A model generated the notes under the pieces. The model ran no database searches and was not told the DNA's origin. It was given only the letters and a program-made list of their open reading frames with translations. The position numbers were made by a program, and so were the translations under genes. Positions 22,406 through 33,230 of a stretch of 64,000 nt of DNA are shown piece by piece. Each line of letters opens with the position of its first letter. Position 1 is the first letter of the stretch. The stretch comes from Meghimatium bilineatum (Eukaryota; Mollusca; Gastropoda; Stylommatophora; Philomycidae). The stretch covers positions 23,963,934-24,027,933 of the forward strand of contig CM067298.1 of the NCBI GenBank assembly GCA_034231615.1. Direction: 5' to 3'.

Positions 22406-25400
22406 TATTTATTTGCTAAAGCCTTTTTTATCTTACAGCGTTAGGGGTAGAAGAGTTTTCTGGAGACGGCCCAAGTGTGTGCTGAGTGTATTGTGGAATT
22501 TGTCGCCTCTTTTATTTTGGTGATCCATTGTTTTCGTAGTCGGTCTCTAGGTATGTCTTCACTGTATCTTTGTAGCATAGCTTGCTGTGGTATGATGTCT
22601 GATGGTAGTCTGCTGATGTGTGCAATCCATTTCATCTGTTGTCTTTTAATATATTCCAAGATTGCGGTGGTGCCGAATTTTTGTCTAATGTCCTCATTCC
22701 TCATTCTATCTTTTAGCGATATTCATTAAATTCTGCGTAAGCTTGTCATTCAACTGTCACAAGTTTATGTTTGTCTTGTGTTGTCGTTGTCCATGTTTGG
22801 CTTTGGTAGCACAGCGTTGGCATAATAATCGTTTTGAATAGTGTTATTTGGTGTTTTAATCTACATTTTTTTTCTGAACATTGGTGTCATTTGTCCTAAG
22901 GCTTGGTATGTTTTACTACATATATTGTTTATTTCTTTGTTTGTCTTACCGTTTGTTGTTATATTGCTTCCTAGGTATGTCATTTGTGTCACTTGTTTAA
23001 GACTGTTGTTTCCAATATATTTACTTGGTGTTCTTTCTGTTCTTCCGATCTTAATTACTTCAGGGTTTTTTTTCTATATTTATGTTCATGTTAAAGGTTG
23101 GCATGTTTGATGTAATCTGTCTATTTGTCTTTGTAATTCCCCTTCTGATGATGCTACTAGTGCTTGGTCATCTGCAAATAGTAGTTCGTTTAATTTATCC
23201 TTCATATTGTTTTGAAGTTATGTTATGAACAATAGGGGGGATAGTACACATCCCTGTCTCACACCCGAGTGAATTTTGATATTATCAGATGTACCTGTGT
23301 TTGTTCTTACTTCCCATTGACTATTGGCGTATATGCTCTGACATAGGTGTATCAAATGTTGGTGAAATCCATATGTCTGTAGTGTTATACAAAGGTGTGC
23401 TCTATCCAATCTCTCAAAAATTTCTTCTTGGTCCACGGAAGCCAAATATAAGTCTTGGTTATGTTCTGTCGCTCTTTCTGAAAGTTGTTTGATGACGAAG
23501 ATTGCATCTGTACAGCTTTTAGTTTTTCCGAAAGCCCAATTGTGTGTTGTTGAGTTGTGGTTCTATATATGCGCGCATCCTTCTCTCTAGTATCTTGCTA
23601 AAGATGTTTCCTATGTGGCTTAAGAGTGATATGCCTCTATACTTATTGCAGTCCCTCTAACTGCATTTTTCTTCCAGATGGGAACAATCACCGCTGGATT
23701 CCACATCTGTGGCATCTTTTGTGTCTTTCATATCACAATGAACATGATGGGTAGCCACTTTATACCTGTCACTGTTCGTATTGCTATTAGTTCTATAGGT
23801 ATGCCATCTATTCCTGCTGCTTTGTTATTTGGTGCATGTTTAACTGCGTCTTCAATTTCGGATTTAAGGATGTATGGTTCTATGTCTTCTATTGTATTTA
23901 TTGGTTTAATCACTTCTCCTTCCTGTAAGTGTAACAGATGGTTGAAATAATTTTTCCACCTTTCCGTGATTTCTTGGGACCTATTTAGTATGTTGCCGTG
24001 TTAATCGTTGATTATTTCTGTTAGTACGTATCGTTTCTTTTTACTTCTCATGGTTTCTACTTTTTTGTAAAACATCTTTGGTCCGTTTGTCTATCCTTGT
24101 TAAGCATGTCTACATATTTTTGCCATGACTTAATCTTTGCAGATTGGATAATTTTCTTGGTGTTAATCTTTCTTCTTCTTCTTCTACGTTCGTTCTCAAA
24201 CTCCTGCATAGCAGGATGTAGTCCGGAGAACGGAATGCGTTGTGTCCTGGTGTACCGCATTGCTGAGATTTCTGCGCCTTTCGGCCTAACACATCCGACT
24301 TCAGCAAGGTTTTGGGTCACTGACCATATATGGGATGGAACAGCCAACTCCATCCCATAACCTCCTTAGTCGCCTTTTACGACATGCGTGGAAGGTAAAC
24401 AGTGTTGCTATTCTTTGCTCCCAATTTGGGCCCCGGCAACACATGGGCTGGTGTTAATCTTTGCTGTCTTGTATGCTAAGTAATCTTCATTCGTTTTCCT
24501 TTTTGGTCAATGTCTTGTATTTTAGCATTTTATCTTTCGTTGCGTTCTTTACTTCTTCTTTCCACGAAGATGTTATTTTGTGTTTCGTGCCTTTATGATT
24601 TTTATATCCGCATATGTTTCCTATTGTTTGTATGATGGCATTTTAAAAATATTTGTATTCTTCTTCTATAGGCTAGGTGTTTTATAGTAGATTTGCGAAT
24701 TCTTCGTTAACTTCCTGCATATATTTTTTGCTCTTGTCTAGTTCTTCCAATTTCTGTATATCTAGATGCTCTTTGTGCTTTTCTTGTGCTTGTTATTTTT
24801 TCGCTCTGTCTGTTTTGACTGTTATTAATACTGTCTTATGGGCAGCGTCTGCACACATGTTAGGTATTACTCGTGCGTCTGTTATTTTTCGTCTATTGTT
24901 TCTTTTTGTGAGTATAAAGTCTATCTGGCTCTTACATTCCAGGCTGTTCCATTTATACCATGTGTACACTTGGGACTGTCTATTTTCAAAGAAGGTGTTC
25001 GTTATAAAGAAGTCGTGCTGGATGCATGTATCTATTAGTTTAGAACCTTTGTCGTTAATCTTTTTTCTTGTGTCGCCGAAAGGTCATTTATATTCCTCTA
25101 TTCCTTCTCTGTGTGCGCCAAGATGTGTTTTAAAATCTCCCAAAAATATATAGGCCATCTTCATTGTTGCTGTTATTTATTATTCTGTTTACTCCTCAAA
25201 ATTTCCTCTCTTTCGTTTTCGCTGTTTGGTGTGTTACATGGGGCATATGCCAGTATAAATGGTGTGTTTACATGGTCTATTGCAATTGTGACCGACATTA
25301 ATCCTTCATTCTGATGCGTAACTTGAACTATGTTCTTAGCGACTATCAGGTCTACGAAAGAGCCCACCCTGTGCTTTTCCCTTGAACCTGGGTCAACTCA

Positions 25401-25828
25401 ACTTTATAGGAACGTGCAATTTTGATATAGTTTCTTAATCCCCTGTCTTTAATCCTCATATCTGCTAGTCCTAGTATTTTTATTTTTCTCCTTTTCATTT
25501 CATCTATCAGGTCTTGTTTCTTGTTTTTTATTTCACAGATATTGATTGTAACAAATTTAATATGATGTTTTTTCCTTCGTTGTTTAATTTTACCAGTAGT
25601 CATCTTTAGAAAATTCTCAATTTTACTACTACCATTTTCACTGACGGTTTGCTAATCCTGTCTCAGTGATGTATCAGGAAATGCATATGGATACATCGCG
25701 ATCTCAAACTAACACATACAGAAATAAACCACATATTCCAAGCGAATATTCTTGAAGCATTGAACTGGACTTCCATTTTTGCTCACAAGAAATAACACAA
25801 CTGTCACTTCGCACCACCGGAAGTCCTT
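22406..25828 (-). mobile_element. LINE, family A, near full length, inserted in 27-bp array
   Basis: Minus-strand order: an N-terminal endonuclease at 25600-24850 (HIKFVTINICEIKNKKQDLI, then VTIAIDHVNTPFILAYAPCN; remaining APE motifs shifted); RT at 23930-23180 with NKAAGIDGIPIELI (fingers), GVRQGCVLSPLLF (motif B) and NELLFADDQALVASS (motif C) near 23190-23160; then a C-terminus with LEYIKRQQMKWIAHISRL and a basic RDRLRKQWI, ending SRKLFYP near 22441. A SINE sits at 24172-24448. The minisatellite motif TCAGACTTTC flanks both sides, fitting a target-site duplication, though the repeat itself makes that weak. Multiple stops and frameshifts. Confidence 0.8.
24172..24448 (-). mobile_element. SINE-2, full length, perfect 14-bp target-site duplication
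   Basis: TGGTGTTAATCTTT occurs at 24158-24171 and 24449-24462 without mismatch. On the minus strand the element begins AGCCCATGTGTTGCCGGGGC. It contains GTCGTAAAAGGCGACTAAGG and TCCGGACTACATCCTGCT, and ends GTTTGAGAACGAACGTAGAA followed by (GAA)n. It has no ORF of its own; its Arg-rich EFENERRRRRR frame is only the tail. It is inserted, in the same orientation, in the family A LINE between its endonuclease and RT domains. The tail resembles the 3' end of LINE E. Confidence 0.92.
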
Positions 25829-25855
25829 CAGACTTTCATACAACGTACTTTCATT
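25829..25855. repeat. 27-bp minisatellite, fragment between LINE and SINE
   Basis: One unit, CAGACTTTCATACAACGTAC + TTTCATT, lies between the end of the family A LINE and the SINE-2 insertion. Confidence 0.75.
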
Positions 25856-26014
25856 CTTCTTCTTCATTGTTCATTCTCAAACTCCTGCTGGCTCTCCCTT
25901 GTAGCAAGACCATTGTCCTACTAGATTTCTAGCAGGATGTAGTCCAGAGAATGGAAATGCGTTGTGTCGCCGTTTTATTTGCGCCAATGGCCCGACACAT
26001 CCGTCTTCGGCGGA
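25856..26014 (-). mobile_element. Short SINE-2 subfamily copy with target-site duplication
   Basis: On the minus strand it runs from CCGCCGAAGACGGATGTGTC through CTCTGGACTACATCCTGCT to GAGAATGAACAATGAAGAAG. TACTTTCATT at 25846-25855 and TACTGTCATT at 26015-26024 are the target-site duplication (one mismatch). It is inserted in the 27-bp minisatellite. Confidence 0.85.
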
Positions 26015-26640
26015 TACTGTCATTCAATAGATTATACATCAGACTTTCATACAACGTACTTTCATTCAGTAGACTATACATCAGACTATCATACGGTAGA
26101 CTATAGATCAGATTGTCGTTCGGTAGACTGTACATCAGAATGGTATATAGACTACACATCAAACTTGCATACAGTGGACTGTGCATCATAGTTTCATGCA
26201 GTAGACTATACATCAGACTTTCATGAAGTAGAATATACATCAGAGTTTCATACAGTAGACTATGCATAATACTTTAGTACAGTAGTCTGTCTATACATCA
26301 GACTTTAGTACAGTAGTCTATAAATCATACTTTCATGCAGTAGAATACACATCAGACTTTTATACGGTAGACTATATATCAGACCTTCATACAGAAGACT
26401 AACATCAGACATTCATGCAGTAGATTATACATAAGAATTGCATATAGACTATACATCAGACTTTCAAACGGTAGACTTGTACATTTCATAGACTATATAT
26501 CATACTTTCATACAGTAGACTATACATCAGGATTTCATATAGTAGACTATACTTCAGGATTTCATACAGTATATACATTAGGATTTCATACAGTAGACTA
26601 TACATTAGGATTTCATACAGTAGACTATACATAAATAAAT
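26015..26640. repeat. 27-bp minisatellite, third block
   Basis: Same unit as 20360-22405. It ends in regular TTTCATACAGTAGACTATAC copies and ATAAATAAATAAAAATA. Confidence 0.88.
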
Positions 26641-27219
26641 AAAAATATCGGTTTGAACCAGGGCCGTAGATTAGTCTTCGGTAGAATTGACGGGGAAGAG
26701 TTTTACCTTTCAAATTATTTCCTAGTTTAGGAAAACTATTAAGTTAAGGGGACGGGGAGGGTACCCGTTTTTTTAAATTTCTCCTTGTTTTGGTTTGTGT
26801 AGTGGTGGGGGGTAAACCCCTTAGAACTCCTATAAGCTTCCATCCATTTTGATACCATATATATCTTTCAACTACATCAGTCTTTTATACGTATAGCAGC
26901 ATGCGAGCATTAGCCTATGATTATAAATGCTTGCTTTTCAGGTTGGTCTGTAAATTTTAGCGATATTTATGTATATATTGATTTCAATGATAGTATCAGA
27001 ACTGAATGAACCCCATAACAAAAGTCTAACAAAAAATGTCTTAACTTTGTTTGAGGAAAGCTAAAAATGAGATCCGGTAGTTACGACATTGAAATTGATA
27101 ATGTATTGCCATGTGTGAAAACAGATCTAAATAACTAATGGCATAAGCGTATACAATTAGTTTAAAAAGTAATGTAAAATGTGTGCAATATATTTTTAAC
27201 AATTTATATTTATAGTATC
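26641..27219. other. Unassigned; possible DNA-transposon scrap
   Basis: At 26660-26830 a CAGGGCCGTAGATTAG start and a later GGGGGGTAAACCCCTTAGAA resemble parts of hAT-type MITEs. The second end is missing, so no element is called. Confidence 0.25.
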
Positions 27220-27380
27220 ACCGCCGTAGCCTGATGTGTCGGGCCACTGGAGCAAAAAAACGGCGACACAGCGCATATCCATTCTCTGGACTATATTCTG
27301 ATGGAAATCTAGTAGGGAGATCCCTAATCTACAAGGGAGATCCAGCCGGAGTTTGAGAATGAACGATGAAGAAGAAGAAG
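27220..27380 (+). mobile_element. Short SINE-2 subfamily copy
   Basis: It starts CCGCCGTAGCCTGATGTGTC, has ACACAGCGCATATCCATTC and TCTGGACTATATTCTG, and ends GAGAATGAACGATGAAGAAG + (AAG)n. Same extent as 25856-26014 and 42611-42765. No convincing target-site duplication. Confidence 0.8.
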
Positions 27381-27837
27381 ATTTATCAAAATAGTATTGT
27401 TTACGTCATTTTTTCTCAAATCTTCTTCCCTCCCCATTGTCAACTGTTGTCAAACTTCAGACCCCCTATTTATGACATAATTAATGGACGGTCCTTTAGC
27501 ATGTTTTGCTATGTGTGTGTATAACTGTGTGTACTGGTAGCATCAATCCATGCATCAGGATCCATGGGCTCATGCCCTTAGTACGGGAGCATACGATAAG
27601 AGCTTTTATAACACATAATATCGGAGCCGTTTTCTAAAAAGAACAGCAAAACATCGATATTTCAAATTTTATAAAAGGACAGAAGATAAAACATCTTTAT
27701 AGTTACCCAATAAATCATGAACAAGGAAGACGTTGAGCAGAAATAGTGTTATGTTGCAATAAAGAAATAATATTATAACATAAATCGTGTAAAACCGTAA
27801 CAAAGAAAGAGTGAAATCATAATAGAGAAGACGTCAA
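27381..27837. other. No gene recognised
   Basis: AT-rich. The last 60 bp (GTAAAACC, GTGAAATC) grade into the next array. Confidence 0.4.
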
Positions 27838-28368
27838 AGGTGAAGCAGTAAAACCACAAGCCTGAAATATTACAACCATAAAAGTGAAGCAGTAAAACGA
27901 CAAGCCTGAAAGATTACAACAGTAAAAGTGAAGAAGTAAAACCACAAGCCTGAAAGATTACAACCATAAAAGTGAAGCAGTAAAACCACAAGCCTGAAAG
28001 ATTACAACAGTAAAAGTGAAGCAGTAAAACCACAAGCCTGAAAGATTACAACAGTAAAAGTGAAGCAGTAAAACCACAAGCCTGAAATATTACAACAGTA
28101 AAAGTGAAGCAGTAAAACCACAAGCCTGAAAGATTACAACCATAAAAGTGAAGCAGTAAAACCACAAGCCTGAAATATTACAACAGTAAAAGTGAAGCAG
28201 TAAAACCACAAGCCTGAAAGATTACAACCATAAAAGTGAAGCAGTAAAACCACAAGCCTGAAATATTACAACAGTAAAAGTGAAGCAGTAAAACCACAAG
28301 CCTGAAAGATTACAACCATAAAAGTGAAGCAGTAAAACCACAAGCCTGAAATATTACAACAGTAAAAA
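27838..28368. repeat. 44-bp minisatellite, ~12 copies
   Basis: The unit GTGAAGCAGTAAAACCACAA + GCCTGAAAGATTACAAC + AGTAAAA has period 44 bp. AACAGT/AACCAT and AAAG/AATA variants alternate in roughly two-unit steps. Confidence 0.92.
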
Positions 28369-28952
28369 TGAAGAAGTATAACCATTCATACACCTGAACG
28401 TTTAAACTCGTAAAAATGAATAAGTATAACCATTCATACACCTGAACATTTAAACCGGTAAAAATGAAGAAGTATAACCATTCATACACCTGAACGTTTA
28501 AACCGGTAAAAGTGAAGAAGTATAACCATTCATACACCTGAACGTTTAAACCGGTAAAAATGAAGAAGTATAACCATTCATACACCTGAACGTTTAAACT
28601 CGTAAAAATGAAGAAGTATAACCATTCATACACCTGAACGTTTAAACCGGTAAAAGTGAAGAAGTATAACCATTCATACACCTGAACGTTTAAACTCGTA
28701 AAAATGAAGAAGTATAACCATTCATACACCTGAACGTTTAAACTCGTAAAAATGAAGAAGTATAACCATTCATACACCTGAACGTTTAAACCGGTAAAAG
28801 TGAAGAAGTATAACCATTCATACACCTGAACGTTTAAACTCGTAAAAATGAAGAAGTATAACCATTCATACACCTGAACGTTTAAACCGGTAAAAGTGAA
28901 GAAGTATAACCATTCATACACCTGAACGTTTAAACTCGTAAAAATGAAGATG
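28369..28952. repeat. 48-bp minisatellite, 12 copies
   Basis: The unit AAAAATGAAGAAGTATAACC + ATTCATACACCTGAACGTTT + AAACTCGT has period 48 bp. The two junction forms AAACTCGTAAAAATG and AAACCGGTAAAAGTG alternate. Because 48 is divisible by three, the minus strand is open for 226 codons. This is not a gene. It directly abuts the 44-bp array and shares its TGAAG.AGTA..ACCA skeleton. Confidence 0.92.
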
Positions 28953-29780
28953 TATCTGACTCTGTGGTGGAGTGGTACAGAGATAGCCAAGATGTCATGT
29001 TAAAACTCCGTCAGAGGCAACCGTGCATCAAGATAATTCAGATATCAATGGCAACCTACTGAACGTATTTATATTGCCTATATAATCTCAAAAAAATCTG
29101 AGTTGATCGCTACTTCTTGGATAGGAAAATCGTACAAATGAAGGAGAAAACTCGTAAAAGTGAATGCGTACGGCCGGTAGAGTGAAAAAGTAAAGCTGTA
29201 AAAGTGAATTAGTAAGTCATTAGAGTGAAGGAGTAAAACCGTAAAAGTGAATTAGTAAGCCATTAGAGTGAAGAAGTAAAACTATAACGTAAAAGTAAAT
29301 CGTAAAAGTGTAGTTCAAAGTCCGGGTAGTGGATACAAATGTAACCTCATAACAGTGATATTAATCGGGTTTAATACAATTTCTGAAGTGAAAGTGATTT
29401 TTTCTCCACAAAAATGAATAGGAGGAAAACATTAAGAGGGGGATGACAGCCATAAACGTGGAGAACAAAATATAAACAAATTATCAAAGATTGTTTTATC
29501 GTCAAGAATAAGAACATTGTCCTGTCAACATTATCGTCAATCTTCTGTTAGAATTTATGGTACTCGAAGTAAATAATGTTATAAAAATAATAAATGTAAA
29601 CAAGTCTTAAAACATGTCGAGTTAAATAAAATACTGAAACGGTGTAGAGAACCGACTTCACTGGACTCGTGTTTCTCCATATATACTCCAACGTCTCAAG
29701 GAAGTGTCACAGTACAGCCAAAAGTAAAACTCATAGACCGTAACTCCGTAGATCAAGCAATAATCCCCAGGATCTCCGAA
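28953..29780. other. Degenerate relatives of the 44/48-bp units, then unassigned
   Basis: At 29130-29320, phrases such as CGTAAAAGTGAATTAGTAAG and TAGAGTGAAGGAGTAAAACC are decayed units of the neighbouring arrays. Nothing else was identified. Confidence 0.5.
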
Positions 29781-29870
29781 TAAATACACTTTAAACCTGA
29801 CGTCACAACCCGGGATCGAACCCATACCTCTTGAGTGCAAGATACATGGTTTTAAGCACTATGATATCAA
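29781..29870 (-). mobile_element. tRNA-like head of another SINE (SINE-3)
   Basis: The minus strand reads ATCATAGTGCTTAAAACCAT (A-box region). After a spacer comes GGTATGGGTTCGATCCCGGG, containing the B-box consensus GGTTCGATCCC. A cloverleaf is not intact, so it is not a working tRNA. Its length beyond the head is undetermined; the body probably runs toward 29650. Confidence 0.5.
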
Positions 29871-30176
29871 GCATACAGTTATTTTATTTAGAAAACAATA
29901 AACCTTTTTCGTTTACGAGCGCTCTTTTCAACCATGGACGTGAGTCCATTTTCGTAATGTCTGAGAGCATTAGCATTATAAAAGTGTTATTCGTGAAATG
30001 TTGCCACCTCGGCCTCATATATTATACATAAAACGTGAGGTATCTCATTACTGACAAGTGACCACGAATAAATACAATTTACTCAGAAACAAAAGGCAGA
30101 AGTTGCGAAAGTTAACTGCGCAAAATCAAAGAAATAGAGAAAGAGCAGAATGCTCACTAGAAATGTGTGTAGGAAA
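29871..30176. other. No gene recognised
   Basis: Unassigned sequence, ending with GTAGGAAA, the probable target-site duplication of the next element. Confidence 0.35.
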
Positions 30177-30363
30177 CATGGCTGGATTTAGACTTGATAG
30201 GGCCCTAAGCTATTTGAGATATGGGGCCCTAAGCTATTTGAGATACGGGGCCCTTTAATGATTAAGAATATATAGATAGTGAAATAAAAATGTATTTGGG
30301 GACCCCAAGAAAGTGTGGGCCCTAAGCTATAGCTTGTTTAGCTTATAGGTAAATCAGGCACTG
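30177..30363. mobile_element. hAT-like MITE, 187 bp
   Basis: The ends are CATGGCTGGATTTAGAC and, reverse-complemented, CAGTGCCTGATTTACC. These are imperfect terminal inverted repeats. GTAGGAAA (30169-30176) and CTAGGAAA (30364-30371) are an 8-bp duplication with one mismatch. The interior has three copies of GGGCCCTAAGCTAT, two in tandem. Confidence 0.65.
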
Positions 30364-31914
30364 CTAGGAAAACTAACATGTTAACTAGTTAGAAGAAGTT
30401 GTAAAGATTAGATTAATAAATGACAAATTTTTTCTACGTGTAGTGAAAATAGATAGATCTTGAAATTAAGATAACACATTTTGTAATTCCTGATTTTCTG
30501 TGCAAATCAGGAGTTAAAGTATACTCACTTTCAAAACGATATGTAGGAATATTCCAACATTACACACAAGCAGGGCAAAAATAATGGTCATTATGGTGAT
30601 GTGGCCAGAGGTCTTTAAATATCCGTCACTCTAACATCGATGTTGACTCGATCGTAACCGGAGCTGGTTCCATTTAAATTTGTCATCCTTCATTGTAGGC
30701 ACAGGTCCAAACAGTTTCGTTGAGCAAGTATGGCTTCAGCATCAGTCCGAGATGCTAAGCGATAAAAACAAAATAGACAGGCGTAAAAATAAAGACGAAA
30801 AAGGTCTTCAAAACTTGTTATCGCCCGTTTCTTCCACTCTTGTTTCTTTGGAAACGTGAAACGGAAGTCAGTAAGGGAGAACACTCTGTCAGTTTAGCAC
30901 GAGATTTTCATTACTTTTCGATTTTTGCTGGCAGCAAGACTTGTTTTCATGGAGTAAAATGGGGTGCGATGAAAGAAGGAGGGGGAGAAGAAATATTAAA
31001 CAGGAGGGGAGAGGTGAAAATAGAAACCAATCGGTGAACGATGATTGGGCAAAGATAGGGAAACCTGTACAATTCTAGAAGAATCCTCGCCCAAGACGCT
31101 GCCCGTCTATTTGAGTTCCGTAGCCAGGAAGCCACAAAAGTGAACGAAGCGGGAACACTGTAGGCACGTGCCGGCGAAGAGACGCCCCGCAAGTTCCGCG
31201 AATCCTGGCTTCTCCTGCATCAAGGATGGGAGGAGGAAAAGATTGATTGAGGGGAGGGGCAAAAAAGAGGAAAGATAAGAGCGAAGGATCGAGGGCAGGG
31301 CTCTGAAGACGGACCCGTTCCGTACAATCGATAAAGTCCTTATTAAGTGCTTGATGGAGCTTTCTGATGAAGATTGTTGAGGTAATGATTTCATATATGA
31401 ATCAGTAGAACCTTACAAATAACATGGATGCCCGTTGGGGCTTTAGTCGGTACAATGTACGTTACAGGAACAAGCACTTAATATATCATGAAACATTGAT
31501 TGGCTATTAGAAACTGGTAAATAATGATTGTCCATTTACATTTATGTCTGAAAGAAATAGAACACACACAAATATTTCATAGACCATTTAAAAAATGTAT
31601 GTTACAAAGACAGAATTGTAATAAATGAGGAAAACATTACTTCGGGATTGACTATTACTGATAATTCGTAAAGGATATTTTATATGTACAATAAAAATGG
31701 GGTAGGGGTAGGGGAATTATGGCTGCTTTACGGAAGTGTAATATTAATGGCCATAACATGCAAAACAACATCATGTGCCTAAAAGCCCGTAGATAAGGGG
31801 ACTGACTTCAATCTACAATAAAGAGAGCATTGGTCTGTGCAATATTGTCGTCAATCTTCTGTTTGATTTTACGGTACTTGAAGTAGTGAGGGTGTTAAAC
31901 TTCCCCTCCTTCCT
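30364..31914. other. Unassigned; includes the most GC-rich stretch of the window
   Basis: 31080-31330 is clearly richer in G and C, and purine-rich downstream (GGGAGGAGGAAAAG). It belongs to no repeat recognised here. Frames at 30947-31192 (-) and 31107-31394 (-) lack domains or splice context. It could be host 5' UTR or regulatory sequence, but nothing proves it. Confidence 0.3.
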
Positions 31915-32204
31915 TACCGAAAAATCATAATGCAGCAAATGGGATTTGAACCAGCTCAACAGCTCAGATGGCACCCTCTCGCCTCGAAACTTGATTCTAT
32001 ATTAGTCAAGACTCTCAACGTGTATATTCCTGAGGTACCATGAATATGGACCGGTCGAACGACACAAACATGCTAACATCTGGACGTGCCAGCAGTCCTG
32101 AGTAAGCTAAAACGACCAATTAGATCTACTTATAAACATAAATAACACATAAACATAAACAAGGTTGGTTCTCGACTGTACAGACCTTCTAGCTGAATTA
32201 GTTT

Positions 32205-32320
32205 GGACCCCGTTCGTTACGTTTTTGTTTATTGTTTGACCGTTAATTTATCGCTATTTACGTACATAGAGTCTCATGCCAAAAATAGCCTAGATCAACC
32301 AATAGATACTACGCAAATCT
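32205..32320 (+). repeat. Copy of dispersed repeat RepY
   Basis: Contains TTTATCGCTATTTACGTACA, GAGTCTCATGCCAAAAATAG and GATCAACCAATAGA, in the same order as at 17055-17170. Confidence 0.6.
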
Positions 32321-32439
32321 GAAACTAGTATATGTTTACGTTTTAGTTGACAGGTCTCTCGACTATTTCCGCTGTCGTGCTTCAGATGTGATATGTGTAA
32401 ACGAATAATATAATATTGAAGCGTCCATGATTTATTAGT

Positions 32440-32575
32440 AAAGAAACATCAAAATGTAGCAAAAGGGATTTGAACAAGGTTCGCTAAGATGGCACATACT
32501 CCCCTCGCAACTTGAGTCAACACGTTTTCCGTCTTCGGCACACCTCATCCCTGAGAAAGATGCGGTTTTAGTCCA
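32440..32575 (-). repeat. Solo RepX terminus
   Basis: On the minus strand: AAACGTGTTGACTCAAGTTG, then GTGCCATCTTAGCGAACC, TTGTTCAAATCCC and TTTGCTACATTTTGATG. It matches the right ends of the elements at 5235-5830 and 9437-9600. It may be the arm of a separate copy nested in the 31915-33570 element. Confidence 0.55.
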
Positions 32576-32644
32576 AGACTTAGTTTGTTCTATAATAATA
32601 AATCATCCATGATTCTTAATTGTATTATGATTTGTTTCTCATGG

Positions 32645-32852
32645 TCGAGAACATACAACAAGCACAAAGATATGCCCGATATCACAGCAACAGACCCGAG
32701 AACATACAACAAACACAAAGATACGTACGATACCACTGCAACAGACCGGAGAACATACAACAAGCACAAAGATACGTCAGATATCACTGAAACAGACCCG
32801 AGAACATACAACAAACACAAAGATACGTCAGATATCACTGCAACAGATCCCC
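32645..32852. repeat. 51-bp minisatellite, 4 copies
   Basis: The unit AGAACATACAACAAGCACAA + AGATACGTCAGATATCACTG + CAACAGACCCG has period 51 bp. The 17-codon unit keeps a plus-strand frame open (TYNKHKDTSDITATDPR repeated); this is an artefact of the period. Confidence 0.9.
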
Positions 32853-32869
32853 ATTGAAAGTAGCAGCCA

Positions 32870-33230
32870 TATTTCAGGTAGTGAATATGACAACCGAGAG
32901 CAGATATTCCTGGGTGTGAAAGAAAGCTTTGAGTACAGTTTCCCAGTGCACAATAGAAACAGCGATTAACAAATGTATGAGAACAAATTTTGTTCACTAT
33001 CTCAAACCAATGCAGCGTTATGACTCAGACTCTAAATGCGTTGGCAGGAAGCACGTCCTCGCCCTCGAGGACGAAGCAACGTAAATCCAACTTGACTAAC
33101 ACCCGTTTCCCAATACGACCTTATAGATTTTGGTCTAGAATCCCAAAGGTACAGTGGGTAATCTCTTTCTTAGATAGGATTTGTTAGCCGAATGCAAAGC
33201 TCTTCGTCCAAGATAGTCGTAATCAACCCA
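32870..33230 (-). repeat. Copy of dispersed repeat RepZ
   Basis: The reverse complement reads GAGTCTGAGTCATAACGCTG, TTGTTAATCGCTGTTTCTAT and TCACACCCAGGAATATCTGC. It matches 55700-56000 in order and spacing. Confidence 0.65.

Noticed and set aside
28310-28990. 226-codon minus-strand ORF with a 16-residue repeat
   Set aside because: Caused by the 48-bp minisatellite; hydrophobic repeat has no further support.
31699-31714. GGGGTAGGGGTAGGGG as G-quadruplex or telomere-like repeat
   Set aside because: Only three G-runs and no array; not enough for either claim.
32585-32857. ORF with a 17-residue repeat (TYNKHKDT)
   Set aside because: Four copies of a 51-bp minisatellite; no gene context.
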